This document shows, one piece after another, positions 11,223-22,595 of a stretch of 64,000 nt of DNA. Location: contig OY726558.1 of assembly GCA_963383645.1 (NCBI GenBank), positions 183,947,634-184,011,633 on the forward strand, in the 5' to 3' direction. Origin of the DNA: Muscardinus avellanarius (Eukaryota; Chordata; Mammalia; Rodentia; Gliridae). A program made the translations under genes and the position numbers. Each line of letters starts with the position of its first letter. Within the stretch, counting starts at the first letter, position 1. The notes beneath the pieces are model-generated. The model did no database searches and was not told the origin of the DNA. It saw nothing but the letters and a program-made list of their open reading frames with translations.

Positions 11223-11442
11223 ATAGTTCTTATCATATAAAAATATGGTTCATAGTATACCAATAAAATTATTAATATAAAAATATAGAAACATGAGTAT
11301 GATTATTTCTATAATAGCATAACGTATTATAAAAATATTGTAAAATGTGTTAACTAGGTATTTCAAATGTAAAGTTTTAATTTTATTTATTTATTTAAAG
11401 ATTCATAGTATTTTTGTATATATAATTTCTTTTGTTTCTTTT

Positions 11443-11652
11443 CTTTTGTGGTACCAAGGATGGAACCCAGGGGCATTCTCCCTCCCAGTTACACCCTCAG
11501 CCCTATTTTTTATTCTTTAGTTTGGAACAGGATCTCACTGAGTTGCAAAGGGCCTCACTAATTAGTAGGTGAGGCTGGCCACAAACCTGGATCCTCCTGT
11601 CTCAGCCTCTGGAATGCTGGGATTACAGGCATGCACCACCACGCCCAGCTAG
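11443..11652 (-). mobile_element. Composite squirrel SINE, type I
   Basis: Inverted copy with GATGGAACCCAGGGGCATTC (right half), TGAGGCTGGCCACAAACCTG and GGGATTACAGGCATGCACCA, ending TAGCTGGGCGTGGTGG on the minus strand. The tail is a short T-rich tract. Confidence 0.88.
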
Positions 11653-11999
11653 AAATATTTAAAGCCCTGTTCCTCATCTTGAAGTCTGTGACATGTAGAT
11701 GACATTAAATCTTCATATACAGTAAAAATTGCTTCCAATCTGAAATAAAAACATATCTTTCACTCATATATGAATGTCTTCTTTGTGTATTAGACTATAG
11801 TTGTTACTAATAAATGTAAAACAGTAGTCTATTCTTACAGAAAATACAATTACCATAATAGTAGCATCAATATTAAATGAGTCTCAAAAACAAATTTTGT
11901 AATTTGATGTAGCCAATATTCTTCTTATGATTATTTTTATATTCCCGATTACTATTCTTCTTTTGTTTCTAAAATAAGAACCTAATGCCAAGTCCAAAG
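11653..11999. other. Unclassified AT-rich DNA
   Basis: Nothing recognised. Confidence 0.45.
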
Positions 12000-12765
12000 T
12001 CATCAAAATTTAATCCTGCAATTTCTTGCAATGATTGTATACATTTAGATCCTTATTTAGGTCATGGCAAATTTTGTGTAGAGTGAGAGAGTTCCAGATT
12101 CATTTTTTGACATATATTATCTGATAGTCTTAACACCTTTTGTTAAAGAGACTGTGGCTGTTCTTTTCCCCACTGAATTTTCTTGGCACCCCTTTCAAAA
12201 CCAATTAGCTACGAATGTTTGCATTTACTATTGGACTCTCAATTTTATTCCATTGTTTATATGTTTATCATTGTGCCTGCACCACACTTTTGATTACTGC
12301 AGCTTTGCAGCAAGTTTGAAGTCATGAAATGTAGGCTTTATTGCTTTTATTTCATTTTCAACATTGTTTTGGTTATTCAGGGCTCCCTGTAAATCCATAT
12401 GAAACTGAAGATCTGATTTTCCATTTCTTGAAGAAAGCCCATTAGAATTTTGATAAGAGTTGCATTGAGTCTGAAAACTACCTTGGGGAATATTGATTTC
12501 TTAACAATGCTAAGTCTCGGATTCATGATACAACTTATCTTTTTATTTATTTGAGTCTTCAACTTCTTTCAGAAATGTATTATAATTTTTATTATATACA
12601 TATTGTACATTATTAATTTTTTCTACATAGATGTTTTTGGATGTTGCTGAAGAATCCCCATACCGATTCTCATAATGGCTACACTAATTTAAAGTTCTAC
12701 CAACGGTGTAGAGGGCTACTATTTCTCCAGATCCTTGCTAACATTTATTGTTGTTTGATTACCCA
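12000..12765 (-). mobile_element. Old L1 ORF2 fragments, antisense
   Basis: The minus strand encodes a decayed stretch of the L1 ORF2 protein downstream of the reverse transcriptase domain. A 61-codon open piece at 12377-12562 carries SIFPKVVFRLNATLIKI and ends FSFIWIYREP, recognisable as the usual PKxxYRFNAIPIK...FIW block. Further ORF2-like text lies at 12120-12360 and, after a gap, at 12640-12765. Frames are broken throughout, so it is dead. Confidence 0.75.
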
Positions 12766-12784
12766 GTCACAGAAAGTTAAAGGT

Positions 12785-13110
12785 TATATGTCTTATCGGT
12801 AGAATCTAAGGATTAATTGGGATACAAGAGGGACTTTGGAAAATGGAGGAGAAACTCCTGTGGAACAACAGAAAGGGTCTAGAGGAGACTGGTGGGGGAG
12901 AGAGGACTGATAAGGGAAACACTGACATTATCCACATATGTGATAATACCAGTGCCAATCTCAATATCTTATATGAGAATGGGGAGGAGGGTGAAAGGGA
13001 GAGCCAAGGAAGACTCACCACCTGACTTGTGCATGTATGGCTATTATTATGGGCTGCATTATGATGAGACATGACAGTGCACCAATGAAGTTTATAAAGA
13101 AGATTATTAT
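12785..13110 (+). mobile_element. L1 3' end, sense
   Basis: AATGGAGGAGAAACTCCTGT, GGAGAGAGGACTGATAAGGG, CCAGTGCCAATCTCAATATC, a GGGGAGGAGGG tract, GTGCATGTATGGC and GTGCACCAATGAAG. It matches the L1 3'-UTR plan seen at 17230 and 29165. It abuts antisense ORF2 sequence (see findings). Confidence 0.75.
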
Positions 13111-13394
13111 TTACATACTTGGCAGAATTCATCAGTTAATTTTATTTGACCCTGTATTTTACATTGAGTATATGTTTTTAATTGTAGATTCTATTTTTTC
13201 TCTTATTATAGGCCTGTTGAAATGATCTTTTAGCTTTGGGATAGATTTGATAATTTGTAATTTATATATGTGGACCTGTCAATAAGTATTCATGAGTATG
13301 CAACTGATAGTTTACTATGCATCACATGTATGCTATTACTATAAAATATAAACAGAAGACCCTTGGTGAGAAAACTAAGCTGTCATTGTAACCT

Positions 13395-13637
13395 TATTAT
13401 TTCTTTCTTTATTTCTTTATTTATTTTGTGATACTAGATGTTGAACCCAGGGGTATTCAACCTCTGAGCTACATCCCTAAGCATTTTTATTTACTTATTT
13501 TACTTATATTTTATATGAAACAGTGTCTCAGTAGGTTGCTGACAGTCTCACTATATTATTGAGGATGATCTGGGACCTGTGATCCCCCTTGTCACCAAGT
13601 AGTGGGATTGCAGGTATGTGCCACAATGCCCAGCTAA
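13395..13637 (-). mobile_element. Composite squirrel SINE, diverged
   Basis: Inverted copy: TTTATTT-rich tail, TGTTGAACCCAGGGGTATTC, AACCTCTGAGCTACATCCCT, GAAACAGTGTCTCAGTAGG, TGGGATTGCAGGTATGTGCC, and minus-strand start AGCTGGGCATTG. Confidence 0.83.
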
Positions 13638-13727
13638 CCTAATTTATATGAAAAAATGAACACAAATCATGATTAAGGTGAGAAACCCCTTTACTTTGCA
13701 CACTTGCTGATTAAAATACATTTTAGT

Positions 13728-13945
13728 GAGCTGGGCATGGTGGCACACACTTGTAATCACAGCATTCCAGAGGCTGAGACAGGAGTATTGAGGTTTATGA
13801 ACAGCCTCAGCTACTACTTAGAGAGGCCTTGTGCAACTCAGTGAGACCCTGCTTCAAAATAAAGAATAAACAATAGGGCTGGGGGTGTAGTTTGGAAGTA
13901 GAATGGCCCTGGGTTCCATCCCTGGTACCGCAACAACAAAAATTT
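13728..13945 (+). mobile_element. Composite squirrel SINE, type I
   Basis: GAGCTGGGCATGGTGGCACA start, AGCATTCCAGAGGCTGAGAC, CAAAATAAAGAATAAACAAT linker, GGGGGTGTAGTTTGGAAGTA and GGGTTCCATCCCTGGTACC with a CAA-rich tail. Confidence 0.9.
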
Positions 13946-14015
13946 AGCGTATCTTGAGTACAGATATAAGTAAGCCATGAATCTGAAATTAAAACTGTCT
14001 TATTTAAATCTATAG

Positions 14016-14252
14016 AGCCGGGCGTGGTGGTGCACACTTGTAATCCCAACATTCCGGAGGCTGAGACCGGAGGATCACGGTTCGCAGACAGCCTCAGCTA
14101 CTTCGCGAGGCCTTCTGCAACTCAGCGAGAATCGGTTTCAAATAAAGAATAAAAAAATAGGGCAGGCGGTGTAGCTGTAGGGTTGAATGCCCCTGAGTTC
14201 AATCCCCAGACCCGCAAAATAAATAAATAAATAAATAAATAGATAGATAAAT
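14016..14252 (+). mobile_element. Composite squirrel SINE, type I, young-looking
   Basis: It begins GCCGGGCGTGGTGGTGCACA and keeps several CpGs (GTTCGCAGAC, CTTCGCGAGG, CAGCGAGA), which suggests recent insertion. The right half has GTGTAGCTGTAGGGTTGAAT. The (AAAT)n/(AGAT)n tail ends at a target duplication AAATCTATAG (14006-14015 and 14253-14262). Confidence 0.92.
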
Positions 14253-14327
14253 AAATCTATAGATAGAGAAAATTTTGTATAATGCTGTTTTCCAGTGTGT
14301 TATGGTAATTTATTGAATTAAAAAGCG

Positions 14328-14573
14328 TGTTTTTTTTTTTCTTTTCTTTTTTTTTTTTTTTGCAGTACTGAGGATGGAAACTCAGGGGCATTCTACCTCT
14401 GAGTTACATCTCCCAGCTCTCTCTCTCTCTCTTTTTTTTATTCTTCATTTTGAAACAAGGTCTCTAAGTTGCAGAAGGCCTTCCCAAGTAGCTGAAGCTG
14501 TCCAAGGACTGCAATCCTCCTGTCTCAACCTCCCAGGTACTGGGATTACAAGCATGCACCACCACACCTGGCA
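14328..14573 (-). mobile_element. Composite squirrel SINE, type I
   Basis: Poly-T tail with a CTCTCTCTCTCT tract in the linker, GATGGAAACTCAGGGGCATT, TACTGGGATTACAAGCATGC, minus-strand start GCCAGGTGTGGTGGTGC. Flanks resembling AAAGCGTGTTT and AAAGCATGTTT suggest a decayed duplication. Confidence 0.88.
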
Positions 14574-14697
14574 TAAAGCATGTTTAAAACAAGACACGTT
14601 TAAATATATGATCTTTATCACTTCATCTCTTAAAATGCCTTAAAACACATTTTCTTTGCTCTTTAACTTACAACAAAAATTCTTATGAATATTTATT

Positions 14698-14908
14698 TGT
14701 TTGTTTATTTATTTATTTATTTATTTATTTTTGTGGTACTGGGGATGGAACATAAGGGCATTCTACCTCCAAGCTACAGCCCCCAGCCTTCTTTTTTTTA
14801 TTATAAATGTTCAAAATATTTTGAAACGGGGTCTCGCTGAGTTACAAAGTGCCTTACTAAGTAGCCGAAGCTATCGGAAAACCGCAATCCTCCTGTCTCA
14901 GCCTCCCT
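14698..14908 (-). mobile_element. Composite squirrel SINE, 5'-truncated
   Basis: Inverted copy with (TTTA)n tail, GATGGAACATAAGGGCATTC and GAAACGGGGTCTCGCTGAG. It stops at CAGCCTCCC, so about 38 bases of the left half, including its box A, are absent. Short flanks ATATTTATT (about 14690 and 14911) fit a target duplication. Confidence 0.85.
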
Positions 14909-14919
14909 TGGATATTTAT

Positions 14920-15850
14920 TCTTGATGATATAATTCAGAAATTCAGAGCAAACACCTACAAGACAAACCATATGTTAGCTTAATCAATTTTAGGAATAAT
15001 GAAAATTTCTAGACAGAAGTTGACATACCTAGGAGCAAGTCTTTGGTGGTTAATTATATATTCAAAGAAAGGTGAAACAGTAGGGTCATTATCTACATCT
15101 TCAAAAGAAAAGTGACTATGAATAATGACTATAATTAACATTTAGATTTATAAATGTCAGTTTCCAATACTAACGATTCCTTTTAAATGAAAAAATTAAA
15201 TGCCCAGGAATGATTTTACCACTTCTAACAATCCTATTGTAATAATTTCATATAGATGGAACAAAACAGTACTGGCATAATAATAACAACAGTATAAAAT
15301 TAAATTATGCAAATATTTTCTCTTTTTTCAGGTTTATAACTATAATTATTTCTGATGCCCTAATCAAAAGTGAGAGGAGTAATATTCTAGGTTAAAAATT
15401 CATGTACCATTTATTTTTATCTTATGTACTAAACCATATATACATTTAACTTACTAAGTCATTAGCAATGATGGCATTAAATTGAGTTTTATTGCTGAAT
15501 GTGAGCATTTTATCTAAGTATTGGATGTGTAATAGAAAATTCCTAGCTGTTAGTGCGTATGTTTCATTATTTCTACAATATATAAATTATATATTCAGCC
15601 TGATGCCGTGAAAAGGTGGTTTGTGAGGACATTCTCTGAGGAGAACTCTTTACACTGCCTACCCAGGAACCAGACTATATAGTGTAATAACGTAATTGTG
15701 ACAATACATAGGAGAGTTATTTTTAAAATAAACTCTGTGAATATAATTGATCGATTCCTCATGAAGGGACAAAATTATATTTTAGTTAGTATGTAAATCT
15801 GAAATTTCTTATTCTCTTCCAAAGATAGGTTATTTTTGTAATAAACCTTT
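14920..15850. other. Unclassified AT-rich DNA
   Basis: No repeat or gene was recognised. Confidence 0.5.
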
Positions 15851-15854
15851 ATGA

Positions 15855-16085
15855 GTGCATTGTTATTAAACAGTATAATGAAGGTCAGAGTGCTAGAAAC
15901 AAACTTACACACAGAACTGGGTGTGTTTCTGGATCCCACCTCATTCATTTCCCTCTTGTATGTGTTATTGAGATTGTTACTGATAATTTAGTATATGTAC
16001 AAAGTATTATTTGAACTGGTTTCTTCATCAGTTCTCTCTATCCCAAATTCCCTCCATTGTTCCACTGGAGTCTCTCCTCCAAAAG
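15855..16085 (-). mobile_element. L1 3' end, antisense, decayed
   Basis: Same order as other inverted L1 ends in the window: ATAATGAAGGTCAGAGTGCT, CACACAGAACT, TGGATCCCACC, a block near ATTGAGATTGTTACTGATAA, ATTATTTGAACTGGTTTCTT, CCCTCCATTGTTCCACTGGA. Confidence 0.75.
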
Positions 16086-16264
16086 TAGGTTTTCTAGAAG
16101 TATATTTCCCAAGTTCAGAGAATTGTAGAGCAATGAATCTTGTCCCGGAGTGATCTTTTGTGGGTAAACATATTATACTCTGCTTTTATGTCCAATTTTC
16201 TAGTTTTCTTACTAACATTTCTATAGAAAGTTCAGATTCTCTTGTCTTTATTCTACCCCATTCT

Positions 16265-16420
16265 GCTTTAGCAAAGATTCTCAAACTTAAGCAACCATGG
16301 GATCCGCTGGCGACTTTGCTAAGAACAGATGGTCAGGCTCTACCACCATTAGGTCTGGCAGGGACAACAAAACTTGTATGTCTAACATTATTCCAGTGAC
16401 ATCAGTGTTACTATTTTAGG
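16265..16420 (+). mobile_element. MER5A-like hAT-Charlie non-autonomous DNA transposon
   Basis: GATTCTCAAACTTAAGCAAC at the start, then AAGAACAGATGGTCAGGCTC, TTAGGTCTGGCAGGG and TTGTATGTCTAACATTATTC with CAGTGACATCAGTGTTACT. This follows the MER5A order (CTCAAACTT, AACACAGATTGCTGGGCC, GTAGGTCTGGG, TTTGCATTTCTAAC, GGTGATGCTGATGCTG). It is diverged, as expected for a pre-rodent DNA transposon. Confidence 0.7.
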
Positions 16421-17216
16421 AATAATACTAACCTAAATCAAGAATACAATTATTCAACATAAACACCTTTATGGACCAGGCAAAGAATAGTAATTCAAGA
16501 AGCATTGGAAAATTCAATCAATAGGTAGTGGGAAGAGATATGATAAAGTATATGTTGTACTGATTTAAAGGCTTTCTAACTCAAGTATTTTAAGGTACTG
16601 TGATGAGGAAGCAAATTCAGCCTTTTCATCATATTTGGGGTTCTTAAGCAATAGGATGTAAACTTTTTCTTCTCTATTCTGTATTGCATTATAAAAACTG
16701 CCAAAATACTTTCTTCCTTAGGAAGTAATATAAAGATGCAAAACCTGAATAATTTTTTATTGTCAAATATAATTTGCTAACCTAAGCATGAGAAAATATA
16801 ATGTGATCCTGACATAAGTGTCCTGGCCTTCTTTATCAGAAATTGTTAAAAATCTGGATTTCTATCTGTAGGATCTGCAGTGTAATTTCAGCAGCAATAA
16901 AAACAGAAAGTCTGTTGTTCTCTTATTGAAGTAACAGGATAACCTTGTAGAAGGGGGTAGAGAAAAAAGGAGAGTATAAAAAGAAACATGGAAGGCACTA
17001 AATGGAATGAAATTATTTGCAAATGAAATGTCACTTTTAGTCCATGGGGAATATGTAAACTAAAAAAATACAGTTCTTTCATAAATGTCAACTTCAGTAT
17101 TCATTTCTGATAACTCAGTTTCTCAAAGTGGTAGATTATGTAATCATGTTTTAGACAGAAGTCAAGAGTGAACTAAAAAGTTTGTCAAGATGAAAGCTTT
17201 GGAATTCCTACAGTTA
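16421..17216. other. Unclassified AT-rich DNA
   Basis: Nothing recognised. A short minus frame at 16888-17091 appears to be chance. Confidence 0.45.
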
Positions 17217-17229
17217 GAAATGGATGAAT

Positions 17230-17547
17230 GACACTGAAAGAAAAGGGACATATGTTTTCTCTAATATGCCCAAACTAGGGAGTATTGGGGATGCCAGAGG
17301 GACTCCAGATATTGGAGGAGAAACCTCAGCAAAGCTAGAATCTAAGGGTAGGAGATGAAGAAGGCTGAGGTTGATTAATGGAGGAGCTACATTTGAATAT
17401 GTGTAAAAGTATGAATGTAGCATGTTTAACCTGGACACTCATTATTGGGAGGGAGAAAAGGGGAAGTGGGGGAGGAGAGGGCACCAAGCACTGTCTGTGT
17501 GTTATTTTCAATATGATTCACATAAAAAATTTAAAAATTAATAAAAA
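17230..17547 (+). mobile_element. L1 3' end, sense, with target duplication
   Basis: 5'-truncated L1 beginning in the ORF2 stop and 3'-UTR region: ACACTGAAAGAAAAGGGACA, CTAATATGCCCAAACTAGGG, CCAGAGGGACTCCAGATATT, GGAGGAGAAACCTCAGCAAA, AACCTGGACACTCATTATTG, a GGGAAGTGGGGGAGGAGAGG tract and an A-rich tail. Flanking 13-mers GAAATGGATGAAT (17217-17229) and GAAATAGATGAAT (17548-17560) are a target duplication with one change. It is the sense version of the 3' part of the 40.7-kb L1. Confidence 0.87.
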
Positions 17548-17560
17548 GAAATAGATGAAT

Positions 17561-18382
17561 AAGCTGGGTCAATATACAATATGATTTCTGAAAGTCTAGT
17601 TAGAATTGTGAACTATAGTGATGTACAAATAAATACTAAAATATTTTAAAATATAGTAGTAAGAAAACCAATATTTAGAGATATTGGATTATTGGAAAGT
17701 ACTAACTTTATTTATTAGCTTTCTAGCCTGGTACATGTAGCTTAATCTGTACAGTCTACCTGACTGTAGTTAATTTTCTTCTAAAGTAGATTATACAGAT
17801 CATTATCTAAAATGGCCATAGCTCTAAAAATTATTTTATGAATTATGAAGTGATGTGAGTCTAATATTTTATTGTTTTTATTATTGGCATGTTTATGATT
17901 TAAATTTACTCATTCATTTTAACTTGTTTATAAGACAGTTGAATGTATATAGTTCCATAGGAGAGTTGATCTATCATATCATGAATATATAAATTTGGGC
18001 CTGTAGGCTCTAGTTCTTAGAAATACATTATTTCTAAGAATAATATATTATTCTTCCACGCAAAACTTTCCAATACAATATTGAGTCTTATTTTCTACAC
18101 TTTAATTAATGTTACACTTAATACATATTTTTCCCACACTGTTGTTTGAGTAGAGTTAGGCAAGATAAAAAACACAGAGAAAAGAATAAAGCACTATGAT
18201 AGCTGACATAGATTTTTATGTGCTTCTATGCACATAAAGAAAATGATCTCAATATAATTACTCTAGTGGAAATTGTGAAGTTGAATGATACCCATGGATA
18301 TAACCCAAATGCAAACTTCATTTTGTTACTGTAGTTTGCTTTAAAGGAAAGACCTGCCAAACCAGGTATCAGAAGAACTATG
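17561..18382. other. Unclassified AT-rich DNA
   Basis: No gene or mobile element seen. It contains the hairpin and palindrome pair at 18014-18054. Confidence 0.45.
18014..18054. repeat. Hairpin overlapping an 18-bp perfect palindrome
   Basis: TTCTTAGAAAT (18014-18024) and ATTTCTAAGAA (18030-18040) are perfect inverted arms with a 5-base loop. The second arm runs into AGAATAATATATTATTCT (18037-18054), an 18-bp perfect palindrome. Confidence 0.9.
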
Positions 18383-18395
18383 TTAAGAACTATTG

Positions 18396-18632
18396 CCTTT
18401 ATATATTTATTTATTTATTTATTTATTTATTCATGTATTTATTTATTTTTGGTCATATTGGGGTTCTTGGAAACCCTTCTACTTCCGGACTACACTCCCA
18501 GACCTATTTATTTATATTTTTATTCGGAAACAGGGTCTCTTAAGCCAGCGCGGCTGGCTTCGAACCTGAGCCATCCTTGTGTCTCCGCCTCCCAAGCCAG
18601 GGGATTACAACGTGCGCCACCACGCCTAGCTA
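18396..18632 (-). mobile_element. Composite squirrel SINE, type II
   Basis: (TTTA)n tail, GGGGTTCTTGGAAACCCTTC (the type II right half), AAGCCAGCGCGGCTGGCTTC central motif, minus-strand start AGCTAGGCGTGGTGGCGCAC. Flanks CTATTGCCTTTAT and CTATTACCTTTAT form a target duplication with one mismatch. A 138-codon open frame crosses it (18380-18796) but is only repeat translation. Confidence 0.9.
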
Positions 18633-18644
18633 TTACCTTTATTT

Positions 18645-19814
18645 TAATTCTACCTTTTGTATTAATAAGTTCTCTATCACTTTATTTAGAGATGATTAAA
18701 ATTAAAATAAAACACGAAAAAACCTATAGATTTTATTATGATTCATGGTCCAGTTTTTTGGGAGATAGGCACAGTTATCTTCTCAACATTTTATGATAAT
18801 GAGATTTGACCAACTGCATATTTATACTCTGTAATGTCACCTGGACTAATACCACTTTTATTTTAAAAATTAGAAGTATCTTTATTCCCCAAGGAATTAC
18901 ATCAACTTTCAAAAACATTGTATTATATGTCTATATCAATCTCATTTCTTTCAATATTTTCTCTTAAAATTATACCCTCCCTCTGAGTTCCAAACTTTTT
19001 ACTATCCCGTTACCCATTCTTCTACATTTTATATTTTTCAAACTATTATTTCTGTTATCCCAAATTATTTTTAAATTTATAATCTAGAATTAATTTGTAT
19101 CCATTCCCTTGTAACCAGCTCCAGTATTTCTTCTTTTCTTCCTTTAATCATTTTATTATTTTTCTTTAATGTTTAGAAATGTAGACACAAGAGGAAATTT
19201 TGGAGAGAGTTAAGATGGGTCAATTCAACATGGGCCCAACTGCGATCAGGCTCAGGTTTGATGGTCTTTGTTTTCCAAAAAGACTCAAAGCACTATGCCT
19301 GTCTGAGAGTGGTCCAAAGGATGCGTGAGCATTGTACTTATTAGACAAATTAAGTTTACCGTAACCAGTAAAGTTTAATGTTCAGAATTTAAAAGGAGTT
19401 GAATAACTTCTCATCTGAAATAACCCAAACTCAAAATCTAAAAATTCCAAGTTTGTAGGGTGGGAACAAACAGAATTTAATATTCAAATTAGGAGAGCAT
19501 GTGAAAGATTATTATAAAAAACATTAAGAATTTTAGAAACATCCATCTAGATGACCAGGTAGAATTACATTGGGGAATCAGACTATCAGTGACAAAAACT
19601 GCAGGAGCTTTAGGACCAAGACTTTGATCACAGGTCGGAAACATCAGGGTGTCTCTCCAAGATTCAGTTCTGACAAGGTGGCATTGCTCAGACACAAACA
19701 AAAAGCATCTGGTCTGCCAGGATTTGAAGCTACTGGGGTCACTATGAATAGAGAATCATAGTCCAGAAAACAGATGATTAGGAAGCCATAGTCACATAGA
19801 GCTTAATATACTAC
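18645..19814. other. Unclassified DNA
   Basis: 18645-19170 is pyrimidine- and AT-rich. 19190-19800 is more balanced in composition and could be an old LTR or pseudogene remnant, but I recognise no motif. The overlapping 70- and 63-codon frames at 19489-19761 on opposite strands are not convincing. Confidence 0.4.
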
Positions 19815-19890
19815 TCTACTCATTCATTCAAGGAATACTGTGTGTACCAAAGGCGGGACCTGGGTTACGGTCCTGAGACCACAACAGTTT
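19815..19890 (-). mobile_element. Possible L2 3' end
   Basis: TCATTCATTCAAGGAATACT GTGTGTACC then GTCCTGAGACCACAACAGTT, in the order of an inverted L2 terminus. Confidence 0.35.
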
Positions 19891-21515
19891 ATATGTGCAG
19901 GCCCTCCAGCATACACTGTACACAAATTAAGATGATTAAATAAAGAAATGACTTCATGCTAGTGAGAAAAGACTCTAAATGTGCTAACAATGTAGGCTTT
20001 TACAAGATGCACCTCTATCAGCTACTACTTTACTGCCAGTTATGATAAATATTCATCAATTTGGTGGAATTTTTCTGGCTTTATGTTTGTGTGTGATGAA
20101 CTTCATATCTTGTATTATTCATTTATTTCTCAAGTACTAGGCACTCCAAGAACTTAATGCATCGAGTCAACATGAGTCTTTATCATCAATATATTAGTTC
20201 TTGGAGTCTCATTTAGAGGAGGAAGTAACTAGGTAGATGATCTGCATGGCGATGCTAATTATTGCTTATTGTAAAAATGATTAGACTTTATATTTTCCTT
20301 CAGTGACCAGTGGTGATTATTTCAAAAGATCTTACAAACATTCACAGTTCAATATGTATTTTTTTCAAGTTTTAACAATATTTTGAAACATTTTTAAAAA
20401 GATGTACATTTGACTTGTTACTCAATATCATTGGAACATTTTTTCTCTCTGCTTAGATTTTTATATATGTCTCCCACTGACATTATATTGAAATAAATGC
20501 TAACAACTATTTGTGAGATAGCATCCATGATATTCAAAAACCTCTTTTTCAATAGTTTAAACTCTCTCTTAATTTATTTCAATATTCATTAGAAGGATAT
20601 GGCATGAATAACAGTATCTGAAAGAATAAATATGGGCAGAATATTTTACCTTGCATAGATATTTAAAATATGCTAATTGATATAATTATCAGAACAAATG
20701 TATGGCTATTTGGTCATGTCCACCTATTCACACTAGGAAAGTGCAATTGTCATCAATATCAGTCATCAATGTTCTCTTTAATGAAATACAGGACCAACAT
20801 ATATTGTCATCCTTTCAAAATATAGAGGTTATTTATGTCTAAAAATATGCTCAAATTAGTTGAGAATGACTAAAAGTCACTTATCATATCTGTTCATTCA
20901 ATTTAGCATTTATTTATTTGAAAATAGTATGAAGAAATATATTGTATCCAAAAAAAGTTCAAAAGAACTCTCTTGATATGAAAAACATTTATTCAACAAC
21001 ACTGCTTTAGTCTACATTGAAAAATAATATATCTTTTCCCTATCATTTACTTTCAGTACATGTTTCAACGGGATCAATTGGTTATTTCAGTATTCTCCCC
21101 TTCACAAAGTATTATCATGGAAATGTGATGGATTATGAAAATAGATCGTGAAACTTTTCAAGAACTAAATTTCAATTTAAAGAACATGTTGAAAAAATTT
21201 CTAAAGCAAAGAAATTCATCCTTTTAAACTGATATCCAAAAGTTTTGAAGGATATTTTCATTCATTATGTCACTTTATGAATTTTTCCACAGTTACTTAG
21301 TAAACACTTAACTGTATTTGAAACTGCAATATTTTGACTATATTGCGTAGAAATCCACAAATGCCTAAGTTTGGTCCCAAGCCTTCAGAGTCCAAGTTCA
21401 CCATCTCTTCCCCTGCCATATATTATTTTGTTTTGATAGTGCTCTGAGAGATGATATTTAGGGAGGAAATGAGACACTACAGCTTTTAGGGCAGGAAGAG
21501 AGTAACTAGGGTAGC
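19891..21515. other. Unclassified AT-rich DNA
   Basis: No mobile element, gene or RNA was recognised in this stretch. Confidence 0.5.
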
Positions 21516-22085
21516 TTGGCCAAGAAGGACACAGTAAGTCGATTTTTTTTTAAAAAAAGAAGGGTAGTGTTAGTTATTTCAAGCGATGCAGAGATGGAGA
21601 AGTATGTGGACTGGGAAGAGCAAATGAGCTGGCCATATCCATTAAGTCCAGCTGTGACTTTTAAGAGATTGTTTCAATTGAGTAGTGAGATTGGAAAGTA
21701 GATTGCAACATGCTCTAGAGTAAATGAGCAGTAAGAAATTAAATGAAGTGTGAATAGACCAATACTTTTAAAGCTACGGATTTTTTTTTTAATGGAAATC
21801 AGTTTTTTTAAATGAAATCTCATGTGAAACTCCCAACAGGTGAGAAGTGGAATATTGATCCCTCCCTTCCTTCCTGGGTGACTTGGAGTCACCAGACTGA
21901 GTTTCTATGTAACAATTTGCAAAGTAAAGGTAGTCCTATCTTTTGAGATGTTTGACAGGAGAAGAGATGAAAGAAATGGTAGAAAGAGGGGCACAAACAA
22001 GGTGCACAGTGAACTATAAAACTGGAAAAGCAAGGAGAGTTTCAAGGAGCCTCAGAAGGGAATAACTGTATCTGGTCAAGAGAAG
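21516..22085. repeat. Probable ancient mammalian interspersed repeat, family uncertain
   Basis: GA-rich text such as GAGAAGTATGTGGACTGGGA, AGTGAGATTGGAAAGTAGAT and GAAATGGTAGAAAGAGGGGC has the style of a widespread, very old mammalian repeat also suspected at 30180-30530. I cannot name the family. It could instead be unique sequence. Confidence 0.3.
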
Positions 22086-22139
22086 GCCCATGTTGGAAAC
22101 AGTTTAATAGAGAATCTCTGATTTAACCAAATGTGTTCT

Positions 22140-22325
22140 CTTCACTTTTTTTTTTACAATATTCATTTTTTAAATCTTTTTATTGGTGCACTGTATTCAT
22201 ACATCATAATGGAACCAAAAAAAAAAAACTTCTGTAGACATACCTGCACACATTGCCCAGTTAGCCCCTACCCAATCGCCACCCCATTCCCTCCCCATCC
22301 CACCTTTCCATGCTTGGCTTAGTGG
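22140..22325 (-). mobile_element. L1 3' end, antisense, short
   Basis: TTTTTATTGGTGCACTGTAT, TCATACATCATAATGGAACC, TGCACACATTGCCCAGTTAG and CCATTCCCTCCCCATCCC are the inverse of the L1 tail, TGCACCAATAAA terminus and GA-rich tract. Confidence 0.78.
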
Positions 22326-22595
22326 TTGACATCTAATATTATAGCAATTTATCCAAAATTAACAATGATAATCCCACATAACAGATTCATTTGTCTGATA
22401 TGAAGCTTTTGATCAATTAGAGATAACATTTCAGTATTTCTTTTTGCTTTCTTTCTTACCAGAGGATATTTTTTTCTTTTTTTTTAAGGTGAAACTATCA
22501 TACATTTATTTATATATTTTTCAGAAAAAAAATCTATCCAAACTAGAAATATGAACTCTGAATACCCAAAACAATCTCGAAAAAGAACAAAGCTA
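22326..22595. other. AT-rich DNA with L1-tail-like fragment
   Basis: TTCAGAAAAAAAATCTATCC and TGAAACTATCATACATTTAT are not enough to assign an element. Confidence 0.35.
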
